Made by a program: the position numbers and the translations under genes. The notes beneath the pieces are model-generated. The model worked only from the letters and a program-made list of their open reading frames with translations. It was not told the origin of the DNA and ran no database searches. A DNA stretch of 64,000 nucleotides from the NCBI GenBank assembly GCA_033856255.1, contig JAWVFH010000016.1:6614-70613 (forward strand), read 5' to 3'. Within the stretch, counting starts at the first letter, position 1. Each line of letters begins with the position of its first letter. This document shows positions 49,346 to 58,087 of the stretch, piece by piece. Origin of the DNA: WHSW01 sp033856255 (GTDB lineage Bacteria; Actinomycetota; Thermoleophilia; Solirubrobacterales; 70-9).

Positions 49346-50795
49346 CCTCTTCGATGGTGTCGATCTTGTGGCCTTGCGTCCAGGCGAGGCTGCTCTCCCC
49401 TCCGACGCGGGCTCGGAGCTTGGCCTTGCCGCGGAACGACAGATTCGCGGTGAAAACGTCCTGCGCTCCCACGTTTTCCTTGTCGACCTTCCGCCAGCCC
49501 TTGCCCGTCTTGCGCTCGATCACCAGCTTGCCCGCCACAGGGGCCCTCCCCCAGGCGCGGACCTTGCTTCCGCTTCTGCGCTCGGTCACGAACGGGAACC
49601 GGAACGCGGTCAGCGCCGGCTTCGGGTCGCCGTCGACGAAGTAGAGCCCCGTTCCGTCGACGCCGGCCTGGTCATGGGTGTCGCGAATCCTCAGGTTGAT
49701 CGCGACGCTCGCGCCGGCCTTCCAGTACAGGTAGAGGGCCTCCTCGATCCAGCGAGCGTGCTGTTGCAGCGGGATTGCGCCGTTATGCGGCGGGTCGCTG
49801 TTCCACCAGAACTCGGTCGCCCACAAGGGGTGCTTGCCGCCCGGTGTGATCGTGTTGTGGCGCTCGGCTGCCCGCAGGACCTTGGCAACGTTTCCAAGGT
49901 CCGCGCTCGAGGCGTCGTCCGGATTGATCGCGCTCTGTCGCGGGCCGCCGGAGAGGTTGATCGGGTTATCGGCGAGCACGTCGAGCTTCGGCTTCTGCGA
50001 GCACTTGGTCGGCTTCAGCGCCTTGCGGCCGTGGAGGCAGAGCAGGTCCCGGTAGAAAGCCAGCGGCCGGGTCCGCCGGTCGCCTGGGGGGTCACCGTAC
50101 GGAGCGAGGCCGCCGTTGACGATCGTGTTGTTCGGGCTCACGCCCTTGGCAGCGTCGTAGAAGGCGTTGAGCAGCTTCCGGTAGTGGTCGGCCGCGAACT
50201 CCTTTCCGTGCTCGTACTGGGGGGTCAGATTGACCCACAGGTTCGGCTCGGCCCAGACCTCCCACAGGTGCACCGACGGCAAGGTCCCCGCCAACACGTT
50301 CGCGGGGTCGATGAAGTTGCCCGCATAACGGGTCGTGACCGCCTTGGCGAAGCTCGAGAACTTCTCCGGGTCCGGCTTCCAGGTCCCGCGCGGGTACTTG
50401 TCCGGGTCGACCGCAGGCCGATTCGGCCCCTCGGCCCAAGCCGGCGTCCCGGTGACGACGATCATCACGTCGAGCCCATGAGCCGTCGCGTTGCGGACGC
50501 TGGCGTCCAGCGAGCCCCACGAGTAGCTCGGATCGGCCGGATTCGCGGGGTTGGCGGGCGGATCGGAAGACGCGATCTGGTCCCAGAACGCGCCCAGGAC
50601 GACCATGCCCGCACCCGCATCGACGGTGCGACCCAGCCATTGATCCTGGGTCGCCGGATCGCTGAACAGGTCGTCCGTGTACCCGGTGACGCCGAGCTCC
50701 AGGGGCCTCTCGGCGACGGCCGGAGATGCCGGCGCGAATACGGCCGCACAGGCGGTCAGCGCCAGGAGAAATGAGAGCTTTCGGGTCGTCGCCAT
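49275..50795 (-). CDS. Secreted glycoside-hydrolase-like TIM-barrel protein
   Basis: The 506-residue protein has a signal peptide (LSFLLALTACAAVFAPASPA, cleavage near residue 28). Its barrel looks like clan GH-A enzymes: WDQIASSDPP strand, LWEVWAEPNLWVNL with a likely acid/base Glu at about 183, and HPLWATEFWWNSDP with a likely nucleophile Glu at about 328. The C-terminal 100 residues form a beta-rich domain (AGKLVIERKTGKGWRKV). Substrate unknown. It lies just downstream of nusG with an 85-nt gap, in the position where rplK would be expected. Confidence 0.75.
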   Translation of the reverse strand: MATTRKLSFLLALTACAAVFAPASPAVAERPLELGVTGYTDDLFSDPATQDQWLGRTVDAGAGMVVLGAFWDQIASSDPPANPANPADPSYSWGSLDASVRNATAHGLDVMIVVTGTPAWAEGPNRPAVDPDKYPRGTWKPDPEKFSSFAKAVTTRYAGNFIDPANVLAGTLPSVHLWEVWAEPNLWVNLTPQYEHGKEFAADHYRKLLNAFYDAAKGVSPNNTIVNGGLAPYGDPPGDRRTRPLAFYRDLLCLHGRKALKPTKCSQKPKLDVLADNPINLSGGPRQSAINPDDASSADLGNVAKVLRAAERHNTITPGGKHPLWATEFWWNSDPPHNGAIPLQQHARWIEEALYLYWKAGASVAINLRIRDTHDQAGVDGTGLYFVDGDPKPALTAFRFPFVTERRSGSKVRAWGRAPVAGKLVIERKTGKGWRKVDKENVGAQDVFTANLSFRGKAKLRARVGGESSLAWTQGHKIDTIEEVSSKAGAPADAARPLRESVPATP

Positions 50796-50880
50796 CGGCT
50801 TTGCATACGAGCGCCGTCGACGGAGGCTGACAACGCGTCGCGAGATCGAACACGCGCGGCGCCTGAACGATGCGCCGTGG

Positions 50881-51402
50881 TCAGATCTTCTTCACCTGGT
50901 CGTAGCCCACCTCGACCGGCGTCTCTCGCCCGAAGATGGAGACCAGGACCTTGAGCTTCGCCGCGTCCTCGTTGATCTCGGCGATCTCGCCCGAGAAGTC
51001 GGAGAGCGGGCCGGAGATCACCTTCACCGACTCGCCGACCTCGAACTGGGCGTGGGCACGCGGGCGCTCGGCCGTCTCGCGGTGCAGGAGGCGGTCCACC
51101 TCGGGCTGGGAGAGCGGGATCGGCTTGTTGCGCGAGCCGACGAAGCCGGTCACGCCCGGGGTGTTCTTGACCAGGTTCCAGGCGTCGTCGGTCATCTCCA
51201 TGTTGACGAGCACGTAGCCGGGCATGGTCCGCTTGGAGACCATCTCGCGCTTGCCGTCCTTGAGCTCTGGGACGTCCTCGGTCGGGACGACGACGTTGCG
51301 CACGCGGGCGCGCGCGGCCATCGTCTCGACCCGATGCTCGAGGTTGGCCTTGACCTTGTTCTCGTGCCCGGAGTAGGTGTTGATGACGTACCAGCGGAAC
51401 AT
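50881..51402 (-). CDS. nusG: Transcription termination/antitermination protein NusG
   Basis: NusG links RNA polymerase to the ribosome or to Rho. The 173-residue product has the NGN domain (MFRWYVINTYSGHENKVKAN, then KRTMPGYVLVNMEMTDDAWN, GVTGFVGSRNKPIPLS) and a C-terminal KOW (FEVGESVKVISGPLSDFSGE). Length and sequence are normal. It follows secE by 45 nt, as in the usual secE-nusG order. Confidence 0.97.
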   Translation of the reverse strand: MFRWYVINTYSGHENKVKANLEHRVETMAARARVRNVVVPTEDVPELKDGKREMVSKRTMPGYVLVNMEMTDDAWNLVKNTPGVTGFVGSRNKPIPLSQPEVDRLLHRETAERPRAHAQFEVGESVKVISGPLSDFSGEIAEINEDAAKLKVLVSIFGRETPVEVGYDQVKKI

Positions 51403-51447
51403 TCTTTGTTTCGGACTTTCGGTTAGGGGGTTGGGGACCGGCCGGCG

Positions 51448-52011
51448 CTAGAGGATGCGCTGCACGAGCCAGTTGAAGGCCGCATCGAGGACGCCGAGGT
51501 AGGCGGCCATGATGGTGATGAAGACGAGGGTGATCATCGAGGCCTGGATCAGGGTCTCGCGATCGGGCCACTGGACGCGCTTGAGCTCCGCCCAGCAGGA
51601 GATGAAGAAGCCGATCACCCCGCCGCGCTGGCGCTTCTCGGCCGGCGCCGCGACCTTCGGCGCCCGGCGGCGCTCGGACTCCTTCGCCTTCGCCTTGCGC
51701 TCCTTCTCGGCCTGGCGCTGGGCGCGGCGGCCGATCTTGTCGGCGGCCGCCGCCTCGGGTTCGGCTGCGGGCACGCCCACGTCGGCGCGCGACGGCGCCG
51801 GTGCCGGGGGCGCCTCCGCACCGACCTTGCCGGTCAGCTCCTCGAGCGGGACGCCGCGCTCGGCGAGCTCGGCCTCGAGCTCGTAGCCCGTCTCGCCGAC
51901 CTGGGTGTCGTGCTGGGCGTGCGACTCCTCGGTGAGGTCGGCGTCCGTGCGGCCCTGCTGCTGAGCGCGGCGGCGCTGCTCGGCCTTTCGCTGTGCTCGC
52001 GTCTTCGCCAC
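51448..52011 (-). CDS. secE: Preprotein translocase subunit SecE with long N-terminal extension
   Basis: SecE clamps SecY in the translocon. The essential part is residues about 125-187: GFFISCWAELKRVQWPDRET followed by one membrane segment (ASMITLVFITIMAAYLGVLD). In front are about 125 residues of charged, Ala/Glu/Arg-rich sequence, with a basic helix (RRAQRQAEKERKAKAKESER). Actinobacterial SecE often has such an extension but is usually 70-150 residues; this is 187. The start is GTG 52009-52011, 9 nt after rpmG. Confidence 0.93.
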   Translation of the reverse strand: MAKTRAQRKAEQRRRAQQQGRTDADLTEESHAQHDTQVGETGYELEAELAERGVPLEELTGKVGAEAPPAPAPSRADVGVPAAEPEAAAADKIGRRAQRQAEKERKAKAKESERRRAPKVAAPAEKRQRGGVIGFFISCWAELKRVQWPDRETLIQASMITLVFITIMAAYLGVLDAAFNWLVQRIL

Positions 52012-52020
52012 GGCAACCGG

Positions 52021-52185
52021 CTAGCGGGTTTCCTTGTGCGCGGTGTGATGGCCGCACCAGCGGCAGTACTTGCGCATCTCAATCCGGTCCGGCGTGTTTC
52101 GCCGCGACTTGTTGGTCTGATAGTTGCGCCGCTTGCAGTCCTCACAGGCGAGGGTTACGGCGATTCGAACGTCTCCACGAGCCAT
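52021..52185 (-). CDS. rpmG: 50S ribosomal protein L33, zinc-binding type
   Basis: The 54-residue product MARGDVRIAVTLACEDCKRR...NYQTNKSRRNTPDRIEM...KYCRWCGHHTAHKE is L33, with two CxxC zinc ligand pairs (CEDC, CRWC). It is too short for most ORF callers. The ATG is at 52183-52185 and the stop TAG at 52021-52023. Its place before secE-nusG is the common actinobacterial order. No tRNA-Trp gene was found beside it. Confidence 0.96.
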   Translation of the reverse strand: MARGDVRIAVTLACEDCKRRNYQTNKSRRNTPDRIEMRKYCRWCGHHTAHKETR

Positions 52186-52328
52186 CTCGTGCTCTCCTGA
52201 TCACTCGGTGCCGGACCGGCCTCGGTCCCGACAGAAAAAAAGACCTCCGCCGCACCCACTCAGCAGGGCAAGGCACGAGGACCGCGCAAGGATAGCGCTC
52301 ATCCGCTCCTCACTCCCCCTCGTGGTGG

Positions 52329-52895
52329 TCATTGGCGGATGGGTTCGCGGTCCAGCGCTTCTCGCAGCTTTCGCAGGGCCCGCGAGAGGATCTGCTGCAC
52401 GTTGGCGAGGGTCAGGTCGAGCATCTCGGCGATCTCGGGGCCGCGCAGGTCGCCGCCAAACCGCAGCGCGATCAAGGTTCTCTCGCGTTCGCTGAGCCGC
52501 TGGAGCGCGAGAGCGAGCTCGGGCTCGACCCCCAGCTGAGCGTCCGCTCCCACCGCCGTCGGAAGGTCCGACTCGTCCACCCCACCGTCCGAGAGGCTGG
52601 ACTGTTGGGCGCTGCGGTCGCTTCGCGTGTGATCGATCAACGCATTACGAGCGATCGCGAGCAGCCATGTGGCGGCCGACGCCCGGCTCTCGTCGAACCG
52701 ATCCCAAGCCTTGTACGCGCGCTCGAAAGTGATCTGGGTCAGGTCCTCGGCATCGGCCTGGTTGCGTACCCGGTACGCGAGGAAACCGTAGATCCGCCAG
52801 ATGTGTTCTTCGTAGATGTCGATGAAGTCGGAAGCCACCGCCGCGCTCCCCGCCGGGGTCGATATCCGCGACGAGCGAACGGTCGCGAACGCCAT
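52329..52895 (-). CDS. ECF-type RNA polymerase sigma factor
   Basis: The 188-residue product has sigma region 2 (SDFIDIYEEHIWRIYGFLAY, DAEDLTQITFERAYKAWDRF, then ASAATWLLAIARNALIDHTR) and region 4 (LQRLSERERTLIALRFGGDL, RGPEIAEMLDLTLANVQQIL), with no region 1.1 or 3. It should direct RNA polymerase to a small regulon. No anti-sigma gene of standard form is adjacent; a small protein at 55621-55899 is a distant possibility. The ATG at 52895 has only a weak, distant purine-rich stretch upstream. Confidence 0.9.
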   Translation of the reverse strand: MAFATVRSSRISTPAGSAAVASDFIDIYEEHIWRIYGFLAYRVRNQADAEDLTQITFERAYKAWDRFDESRASAATWLLAIARNALIDHTRSDRSAQQSSLSDGGVDESDLPTAVGADAQLGVEPELALALQRLSERERTLIALRFGGDLRGPEIAEMLDLTLANVQQILSRALRKLREALDREPIRQ

Positions 52896-52973
52896 GACCG
52901 AATCGGTCCCGAGAACCCTCCCTTTCCCAGCTGAAGAGCGTACCGGCTTAACCGAAGCGACGGGGCGCGTGCG

Positions 52974-53576
52974 TCAGGCGGTTGACTGAGAGGAGCGGCG
53001 CCGCTTGAAGAAGAAGGCGACGCCGGCTACGGCTACGGCCGCCAACAGCAGGGGGATCGCAAGCCCAAGCCCGCTTCCCGAGTCCGAGGCGTTATCGAAC
53101 GTTCCGCTGCCGCTACTCGAACCGGAGCTGCCGGATTGCGTATCGGGCGCAGCCGCCGGAGTCGACGAGTGCGCCGAGCCCTTGCCACCATCGCCGTTAC
53201 CCGAGTTGGAGTTGCCATGCGAGCCGCTCGAGCTCGAGCCGCCCGAGCCATCGCTCGGAGGGGCGGTCGATTCCGTCAGGTTCTCGACCCCGGCGCCATC
53301 GGCGCCCTGGGCCTGGAGATCCTGGCTCTGCTGGGGCGTCAGCACCTGGCCGCCGTCGTTCCCGCCGGAAGAGTTTCCGCCGCCTCCGCCGCCGCCGCCT
53401 CCGCCGCCGCCGGTGGGGTCGTTCCCCCCGGCGCTCGGGATCGACTCCGTGTACTGATCGATCTGGGGATCGCCGCTCGTTCCCTGGGCGAGCGCGGCTG
53501 CGGCGCTCGCAAGCACGAACGCGAGCGTCGTCGAGAGCAGGGCCAGCATTAGTTGCGGTCGAGTGAATTGCTTCAT
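52974..53576 (-). CDS. Secreted Gly/Ser-rich protein with C-terminal membrane anchor
   Basis: The 200-residue product from ATG 53574-53576 has a signal peptide (MLALLSTTLAFVLASAAAAL), a long low-complexity Gly/Ser/Asn region with a run of about twelve Gly (around residues 56-68), and a C-terminal membrane segment (LAIPLLLAAVAVAGVAFFF) followed by KRRRSS. The layout resembles sortase-anchored proteins, but no LPxTG-like motif is present, so it may be tail-anchored instead. It lies just upstream of the ECF sigma gene, in the same direction. Confidence 0.75.
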   Translation of the reverse strand: MKQFTRPQLMLALLSTTLAFVLASAAAALAQGTSGDPQIDQYTESIPSAGGNDPTGGGGGGGGGGGGNSSGGNDGGQVLTPQQSQDLQAQGADGAGVENLTESTAPPSDGSGGSSSSGSHGNSNSGNGDGGKGSAHSSTPAAAPDTQSGSSGSSSGSGTFDNASDSGSGLGLAIPLLLAAVAVAGVAFFFKRRRSSQSTA

Positions 53577-53620
53577 CGGTTGGGAACTACGGATCGAGGG
53601 GCGGGAAGCTGACATCTCGT

Positions 53621-55624
53621 GTGTCGGTTTTCGTCGATCGTGCACGTATACAGCATCGGATGACCGCGATTGCCGCACGGAGCGAGCTTGCCGCCCGCCT
53701 GGTCAGGCGACCCGACCTGCGGGCGCTCTGTGCCTGGGTCCTGCCTGTCGCGGTGATCGCCTACCTCGGCCTCAACAACGGCGGCTATGGGGTGATCGAG
53801 CGCAGCCAGGTGGGGATCGTGCTCGCGTGGGTGCTCCTTGTCGTCACCGTCCTCGCGGCGATCCCGCTCGCGGGCGGCACGGTCGCGGGGCGGGTCACGA
53901 TCGGGATCTTCGTCGCCTTCACCGCCTGGACGGCGCTCTCGCTCTCGTGGACCGACAGCTCGGAGCGAACGATGATCGAGGTCGCCCGAGTCGGGACCTA
54001 CGCCGCGGCATTCGCCCTCGCTCTCGGAGCTCGCGCCTACTGGCGCCAGATGCTCGCCGGGACGGCGACGGCGATCGTCTTCATCTGCGTGATCGCGCTC
54101 CTCTCGCGACTCGAACCGGGACTCTTCGCGCAGCCGCCAACCGGGGAGTTCTTCTCTCAGCAGGTCGTCAGCAGGCTCGCCTACCCGCTCAACTACTCGA
54201 GCGCGCTCGGGGCGCTGGCCGCGATCGGCCTGCCTCTCTTGCTCGGGATCACGGCCGGCGCCCGAACGATTGCGGCCCAGGCGGCCGCGGCCGCGGCGCT
54301 GCCCGCGTGCGCCCTGACGCTGTGGCTCACGGCGTCCGGGCTCTCGGTGCCGGCAGCGGTACTGGGTCTCGGAGCGTTCATTGTCCTGGCCCCCGACCGG
54401 CTGCCGAAGCTGGCGACGCTCGTCCTGGCGGCGGCGGGCAGCGCGGTCCTGTTTGCGGCAGAGGTCCAGCGGGAGGCGCTGGACCTCGGGCTCACCGGCT
54501 CGGTCGCCGAGAAGCAGGGGGACGAGCTGCTCGTGATCGTGCTCGTGGTCTGCGCCGGCGTCGGCCTGGCACAGGTCGGGATCAGCCTCGCCGCCCGCCA
54601 CGCCGCCCGGCCTCGATGGCTTCAGTTCACGCGGGCTCAATCGCTGACGGCGATCGGCCTGGTGGCGGTCGCGGCGCTGACCGTCGCCATCGCCGCCGGA
54701 GCGCCGGGGAAGGCCTCCGATGCCTGGGATCGATTCACCAGCAAGCCCGACGAGACCCCGACCCACGAGACCCGAGCGGGACAGATCCTCGAGTTCTCCA
54801 GCAATGGCCGCTACGACTTCTGGCGCTCGGCGATCGATGCCGGCGAGAGCAAGCCGCTGACGGGGATCGGCGCCGGCACATTCGAGTTCTGGTGGACGCA
54901 GCACGGGGACTTCGGCTTCGTGCGCGACGCCCACTCCCTCTACTTCGAGACCTTCGCCGAGCTCGGGGTCATCGGCCTGCTGCTGATCGTCTCGTTCACC
55001 CTTGCCGTGCTCGGGATCGGTGCCGTGCGCGCGTGGCGCGCTCCCCCGGCTCGGCGGACCGCGCTGGCCGCCGCGGTCGGCGGCAGCGTCGCCTTCGTCT
55101 CCGCGGCGCTCACCGACTGGATGTGGGAGCTCTCGGTGCTGCCGGCGATCTTCCTGATCCTCGCCGCGATCGCGGTCACGGGGGGCGCGGAAGGCGAACC
55201 GGTCGATCCGCTCCGCTCGCGCTGGCCCCTGCGAATCGCCGGGATCGGTGTCGTCGGGCTGGCGGTTGCGATCCTGGTCGTCAACGCGATCACCTTGACC
55301 ACCACCGAGAGCCTCCAGGACAGCCGCGCCCTGGCCCGGGAGGGCCAGCTCCCGCGTGCGCTCGAGAAGGCCCGCCACGCGGCCTCCCTCGAGAATTTCG
55401 CGGCCACTCCGCAGCTTCAGCAGGCGCTGATCCTCGAACAGGACGGCCAGCTCGCCGAGGCCGCGAAGGCCGCGACGGCGGCGACGGCCAATGAGCCCGA
55501 CAACTGGCGCAACTGGGTCGTCCTGTCGAGGATCGAGGCGCGCCTCGGCGATAGCGCCGCCGCGGTCGACGCCTACCGCAGGGCAAAGTCATTGAACCCC
55601 CGATCCCCGTTGTTCGCCCAATGA
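53621..55624 (+). CDS. O-antigen ligase/polymerase-like membrane protein with C-terminal TPR region
   Basis: The 667-residue protein has about 11-13 membrane segments and the Wzy_C-type motifs GRYDFWRSAIDAGESKPLTG and VRDAHSLYFETFAELGVIGL, where the conserved His of O-antigen ligases is in DAHSLY. The last about 110 residues (from about 555) are helical repeats (LAREGQLPRALEKARHAASL, PDNWRNWVVLSRIEARLGDS) like tetratricopeptide units. It should join or polymerise surface glycan units. The start is GTG 53621 or ATG 53660; evidence does not decide between them. Confidence 0.85.
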   Translation: MSVFVDRARIQHRMTAIAARSELAARLVRRPDLRALCAWVLPVAVIAYLGLNNGGYGVIERSQVGIVLAWVLLVVTVLAAIPLAGGTVAGRVTIGIFVAFTAWTALSLSWTDSSERTMIEVARVGTYAAAFALALGARAYWRQMLAGTATAIVFICVIALLSRLEPGLFAQPPTGEFFSQQVVSRLAYPLNYSSALGALAAIGLPLLLGITAGARTIAAQAAAAAALPACALTLWLTASGLSVPAAVLGLGAFIVLAPDRLPKLATLVLAAAGSAVLFAAEVQREALDLGLTGSVAEKQGDELLVIVLVVCAGVGLAQVGISLAARHAARPRWLQFTRAQSLTAIGLVAVAALTVAIAAGAPGKASDAWDRFTSKPDETPTHETRAGQILEFSSNGRYDFWRSAIDAGESKPLTGIGAGTFEFWWTQHGDFGFVRDAHSLYFETFAELGVIGLLLIVSFTLAVLGIGAVRAWRAPPARRTALAAAVGGSVAFVSAALTDWMWELSVLPAIFLILAAIAVTGGAEGEPVDPLRSRWPLRIAGIGVVGLAVAILVVNAITLTTTESLQDSRALAREGQLPRALEKARHAASLENFAATPQLQQALILEQDGQLAEAAKAATAATANEPDNWRNWVVLSRIEARLGDSAAAVDAYRRAKSLNPRSPLFAQ

Positions 55625-55899
55625 GCGTCCACGATTCCTTCTCCTCCGAGCTGGGCACGGAAGTCGAACCCGACGAGGCCGCTGCCCTCGACGCGGTCGC
55701 CGACCGGTTGTTCGCATCGCGCCCGCTTCCGAGGCCGGCCTTGCGGGCGACGATCCGCGCCAGGTACTCCACCGAACCGGAGCGCCCGTCGCGCCCGGCC
55801 CGTCTGTGGTGGCAGGTCGCCGCCTACGGCGGAGCCGGGCTCGCGCTGATCGGGGTCGCCGCGCTCGGACTCACCGGAGCCGGCCCGCTCGGATATTGA
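55621..55899 (+). CDS. Small single-span membrane protein of unknown function
   Basis: The 92-residue product has a charged cytoplasmic N-terminus (residues 1-63) and one membrane segment (about 67-88, VAAYGGAGLALIGVAALGLT). It is translationally coupled to the ligase-like gene by an ATGA overlap. The layout with ADRLFASRPLPRPALRATIR is loosely reminiscent of the N-terminal part of anti-sigma factors, but no HxxxCxxC motif is present. Confidence 0.6.
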   Translation: MSVHDSFSSELGTEVEPDEAAALDAVADRLFASRPLPRPALRATIRARYSTEPERPSRPARLWWQVAAYGGAGLALIGVAALGLTGAGPLGY

Positions 55900-55917
55900 G
55901 TCGATTGCCGAGTGGAC

Positions 55918-56664
55918 TCACTTGAACGTGAGCATCACCCGCATGTGGAGGGCGGCGTACATGGGTCCCACTGCGCGGGCCACGATCGGACTCCGACCCA
56001 GCAGGCGGGCGCGGCCGTAGGTGTGAACGAGCATCTCGCGCTCGGCGAACCGGATCGAGGGGAAGTACCGCCGCCCGACGGCGACGAGCTGGCGCCTGGT
56101 CAGGTACGTGGTGGACTCGCGGAGATACCGCCTGTTGCGCTCGGCGACATCCGTAGCCGATCTACCTTGTTGAAACGAGTTGCGTACTCCGACCCCGGCC
56201 CAGAGCCGCAGCCAGGCCGGACCTCGGAGGACCCCTCCGAACGGCACGAAGGTGTGCGGCTCGATCGGCCGAAGGCGGGAGGGGAAGATGTGGAGGGCGG
56301 CGCCTCCGGGACGCAGCACGCGGGCTATCTCGCTGAACGCGGCCTCGTGATCGCTGACGTGCTCGAGCACCTGATCGGAAACGACCAGATCGAACTGCCG
56401 GTCGTCGAAGGGAAGGCGGTATGGGCCGGCCGGGATCAGGCGAAGGGCCTCCGTCTGCCGCTCGAGCGCGATGTCGCAGCCGAAAGCGTCGTGGCCGTCG
56501 GCACGCCAGGCGGCGACCAGGCGACCGTCGCCGCAGCCGAAGTCGAGGACCTTGGCGTCCGCCGAGAGCCGCCAGCCGGCATCGACGAGCAGCGCGCGCT
56601 GAAGCTCCGCGTGGCGACGGGCCTGAGATGAGATCACGGGTTCTTCCGAAGGCGGGTGATGCAT
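55918..56664 (-). CDS. Class I SAM-dependent methyltransferase
   Basis: The 248-residue enzyme has motif I VLDFGCGDGRLVAAWRAD, the acidic loop DAFGCDIALERQTEALRL, motif II FDLVVSDQVLEHVSDHEAAF and ARVLRPGGAALHIFPSRLRP. It belongs to the UbiE/COQ5-like type 11 group and probably methylates a sugar or a lipid carrier (inference from context). The ATG at 56662-56664 gives a complete fold; the longer frame upstream runs antisense through the next gene. It is convergent with the small membrane gene and divergent from the membrane protein gene. Confidence 0.85.
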   Translation of the reverse strand: MHHPPSEEPVISSQARRHAELQRALLVDAGWRLSADAKVLDFGCGDGRLVAAWRADGHDAFGCDIALERQTEALRLIPAGPYRLPFDDRQFDLVVSDQVLEHVSDHEAAFSEIARVLRPGGAALHIFPSRLRPIEPHTFVPFGGVLRGPAWLRLWAGVGVRNSFQQGRSATDVAERNRRYLRESTTYLTRRQLVAVGRRYFPSIRFAEREMLVHTYGRARLLGRSPIVARAVGPMYAALHMRVMLTFK

Positions 56665-58074
56665 GTCCGAGCGACGCCCGGCATTGTTTCGATGATCGTG
56701 GGTGAGGCGGGCCACCTGAGCACGAGCGTCCTCGGGGTCGCCTGCTTCGGGCTCGCCCTGGCCGCGGCCGTCTACTTCCTGGTCACGCGGGCGCGCAACG
56801 CCGGCATGCTGGGGCCGCTCGTCGTCGGCGCCCTCCTGCGGCTGGGGGTCATGTTGATCGCGCACCAGGGCTCGCTATCGCTGGGTGAGGGTGGGTTCCT
56901 GCAGCTCGACGACGCAACCTACGCAATTCAGGCGCAGGACCTCGCCGCGCACTGGCGCGCCGGCCAGTTCATCGACCCGGCCGGGCCGGTCGGGAGCTAC
57001 CAGTTCGGCTTTCCGGTCCTGATCGGGGCGGTGTACGCGCTCGTGGGGTCCCAGTTGCTGGCGGCAAAGCTGGTCAACGTCCTCGCCGGGGCCGCGACCG
57101 TGGTCGTCACCGGCCTGATCGGCAAGCACGTGCTCGGCGAAGCGGCGGGGCGCCGCGTGGCGTGGCTGGTCGCCCTGGCCCCCGGCGTCGTCTGGTGGTC
57201 GGCTCCCCTGTTCAAGGAGGCGGTGGCGACCTTGCTCGTCGCCGGGGCGATCCTTGCGATCCTGCGCCTGCCGCGCTCGTGGCCCGTGCTCTCCGTTCTG
57301 TTCGCGATCCTGCTCGTGGTGCGAAGCCCGTCGGCACTCGTGCTCGCCGCGTGCCTCGCGATCAGCCTCTTGCTCGCCGCCCGCCAAGCGGACACGCCGA
57401 TCGCCTGGAAGCCGATCGCGATCGGTGGGCTCGCCGGAATCGGGGTGATCGGCGTCGGGATCTTCCTCTTGTCGAGCGGCCACGTCGGGCCGCTGATCAA
57501 CAACTACACGGGGACTCTGAGGAGCATGTTCCACCGCTATCAGGGCGGCAACGCGGCCGCCATCCCCGTCGACACCGTGAAGTCGTTTCTGACGCCGATC
57601 CCCTGGGCGTTCGATCTCGGGACCCGAAGCTGGGACCGCGGGCTCTATCCGGGGATGTGGGTCTGGTACGCCGTCTATCCGCTCGCAGCCGTCGGATGCT
57701 GGCGGCTGCGGCGGCGCCCCGAGCTCGCGCTGCTCGCGTTGACGATCCTGCTGACGATCCTCGTCACCAGCAGCTCGTCGGGGTTCATCTTTCGCCAGCG
57801 GTCGACCGTGGAGCCGTTGATCTTGGTGCTTGCCTGCGCCGGGCTCTCGAGCTGGCGCATGGGGGCTCGGCTCGGGTCGGCCGGCCTGGCCGTGGTGGCC
57901 GTGGCCGCCACGGCGCAGAGCGGATCGGCGCCTGTGGGCCTTGCGGTCGCCGCGGGCGCCGCACTGCTCTTCGCGATCAGCCGGCTGCTGCCCGACGACG
58001 ATCTTCTCGAGCCGCTCCCCCCCAGCCCCCTGGTCCAGGTGGTCGCGCCGCGTGGTCCGCCGTCACGCGGCTAG
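56656..58074 (+). CDS. Polytopic membrane protein, GT-C-like glycosyltransferase
   Basis: The 472-residue product has about 11 membrane segments. After the first loop it shows GGFLQLDDATYAIQAQDLAA, a D-D motif placed like the catalytic loop of GT-C (GT39/PMT-like) enzymes, and VWWSAPLFKEAVATLLVAGA. It probably transfers a sugar from a polyprenyl phosphate on the outer face. If it starts at GTG 56656 or ATG 56659 (AAGGCGG upstream), it overlaps the divergent methyltransferase start by 6-9 nt; ATG 56692 avoids the overlap. Confidence 0.75.
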   Translation: MMHVRATPGIVSMIVGEAGHLSTSVLGVACFGLALAAAVYFLVTRARNAGMLGPLVVGALLRLGVMLIAHQGSLSLGEGGFLQLDDATYAIQAQDLAAHWRAGQFIDPAGPVGSYQFGFPVLIGAVYALVGSQLLAAKLVNVLAGAATVVVTGLIGKHVLGEAAGRRVAWLVALAPGVVWWSAPLFKEAVATLLVAGAILAILRLPRSWPVLSVLFAILLVVRSPSALVLAACLAISLLLAARQADTPIAWKPIAIGGLAGIGVIGVGIFLLSSGHVGPLINNYTGTLRSMFHRYQGGNAAAIPVDTVKSFLTPIPWAFDLGTRSWDRGLYPGMWVWYAVYPLAAVGCWRLRRRPELALLALTILLTILVTSSSSGFIFRQRSTVEPLILVLACAGLSSWRMGARLGSAGLAVVAVAATAQSGSAPVGLAVAAGAALLFAISRLLPDDDLLEPLPPSPLVQVVAPRGPPSRG

Positions 58075-58087
58075 AAGTACCGATCGC

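Noticed and set aside
50796..50880. Promoter for the glycoside hydrolase with TTGTCA as -35
   Set aside because: The only -10-like hexamer (TATGCA) is 20 nt away, too far for a standard promoter; a CCGTCGACGG palindrome is present but short.
52150..52185. A tRNA T-arm-like GTTCGAATC in rpmG
   Set aside because: It is coding sequence of L33; no acceptor, D or anticodon arms can be formed around it.
52233..52245. Terminator signalled by a T7 run on the minus strand between the sigma gene and rpmG
   Set aside because: No stem directly precedes the T-run; only a weak GGTC/GACC pairing around it is possible.
52974..53080. Sortase substrate (LPxTG) reading of the Gly-rich anchored protein
   Set aside because: The membrane segment and basic tail fit, but no LPxTG or close variant precedes them.
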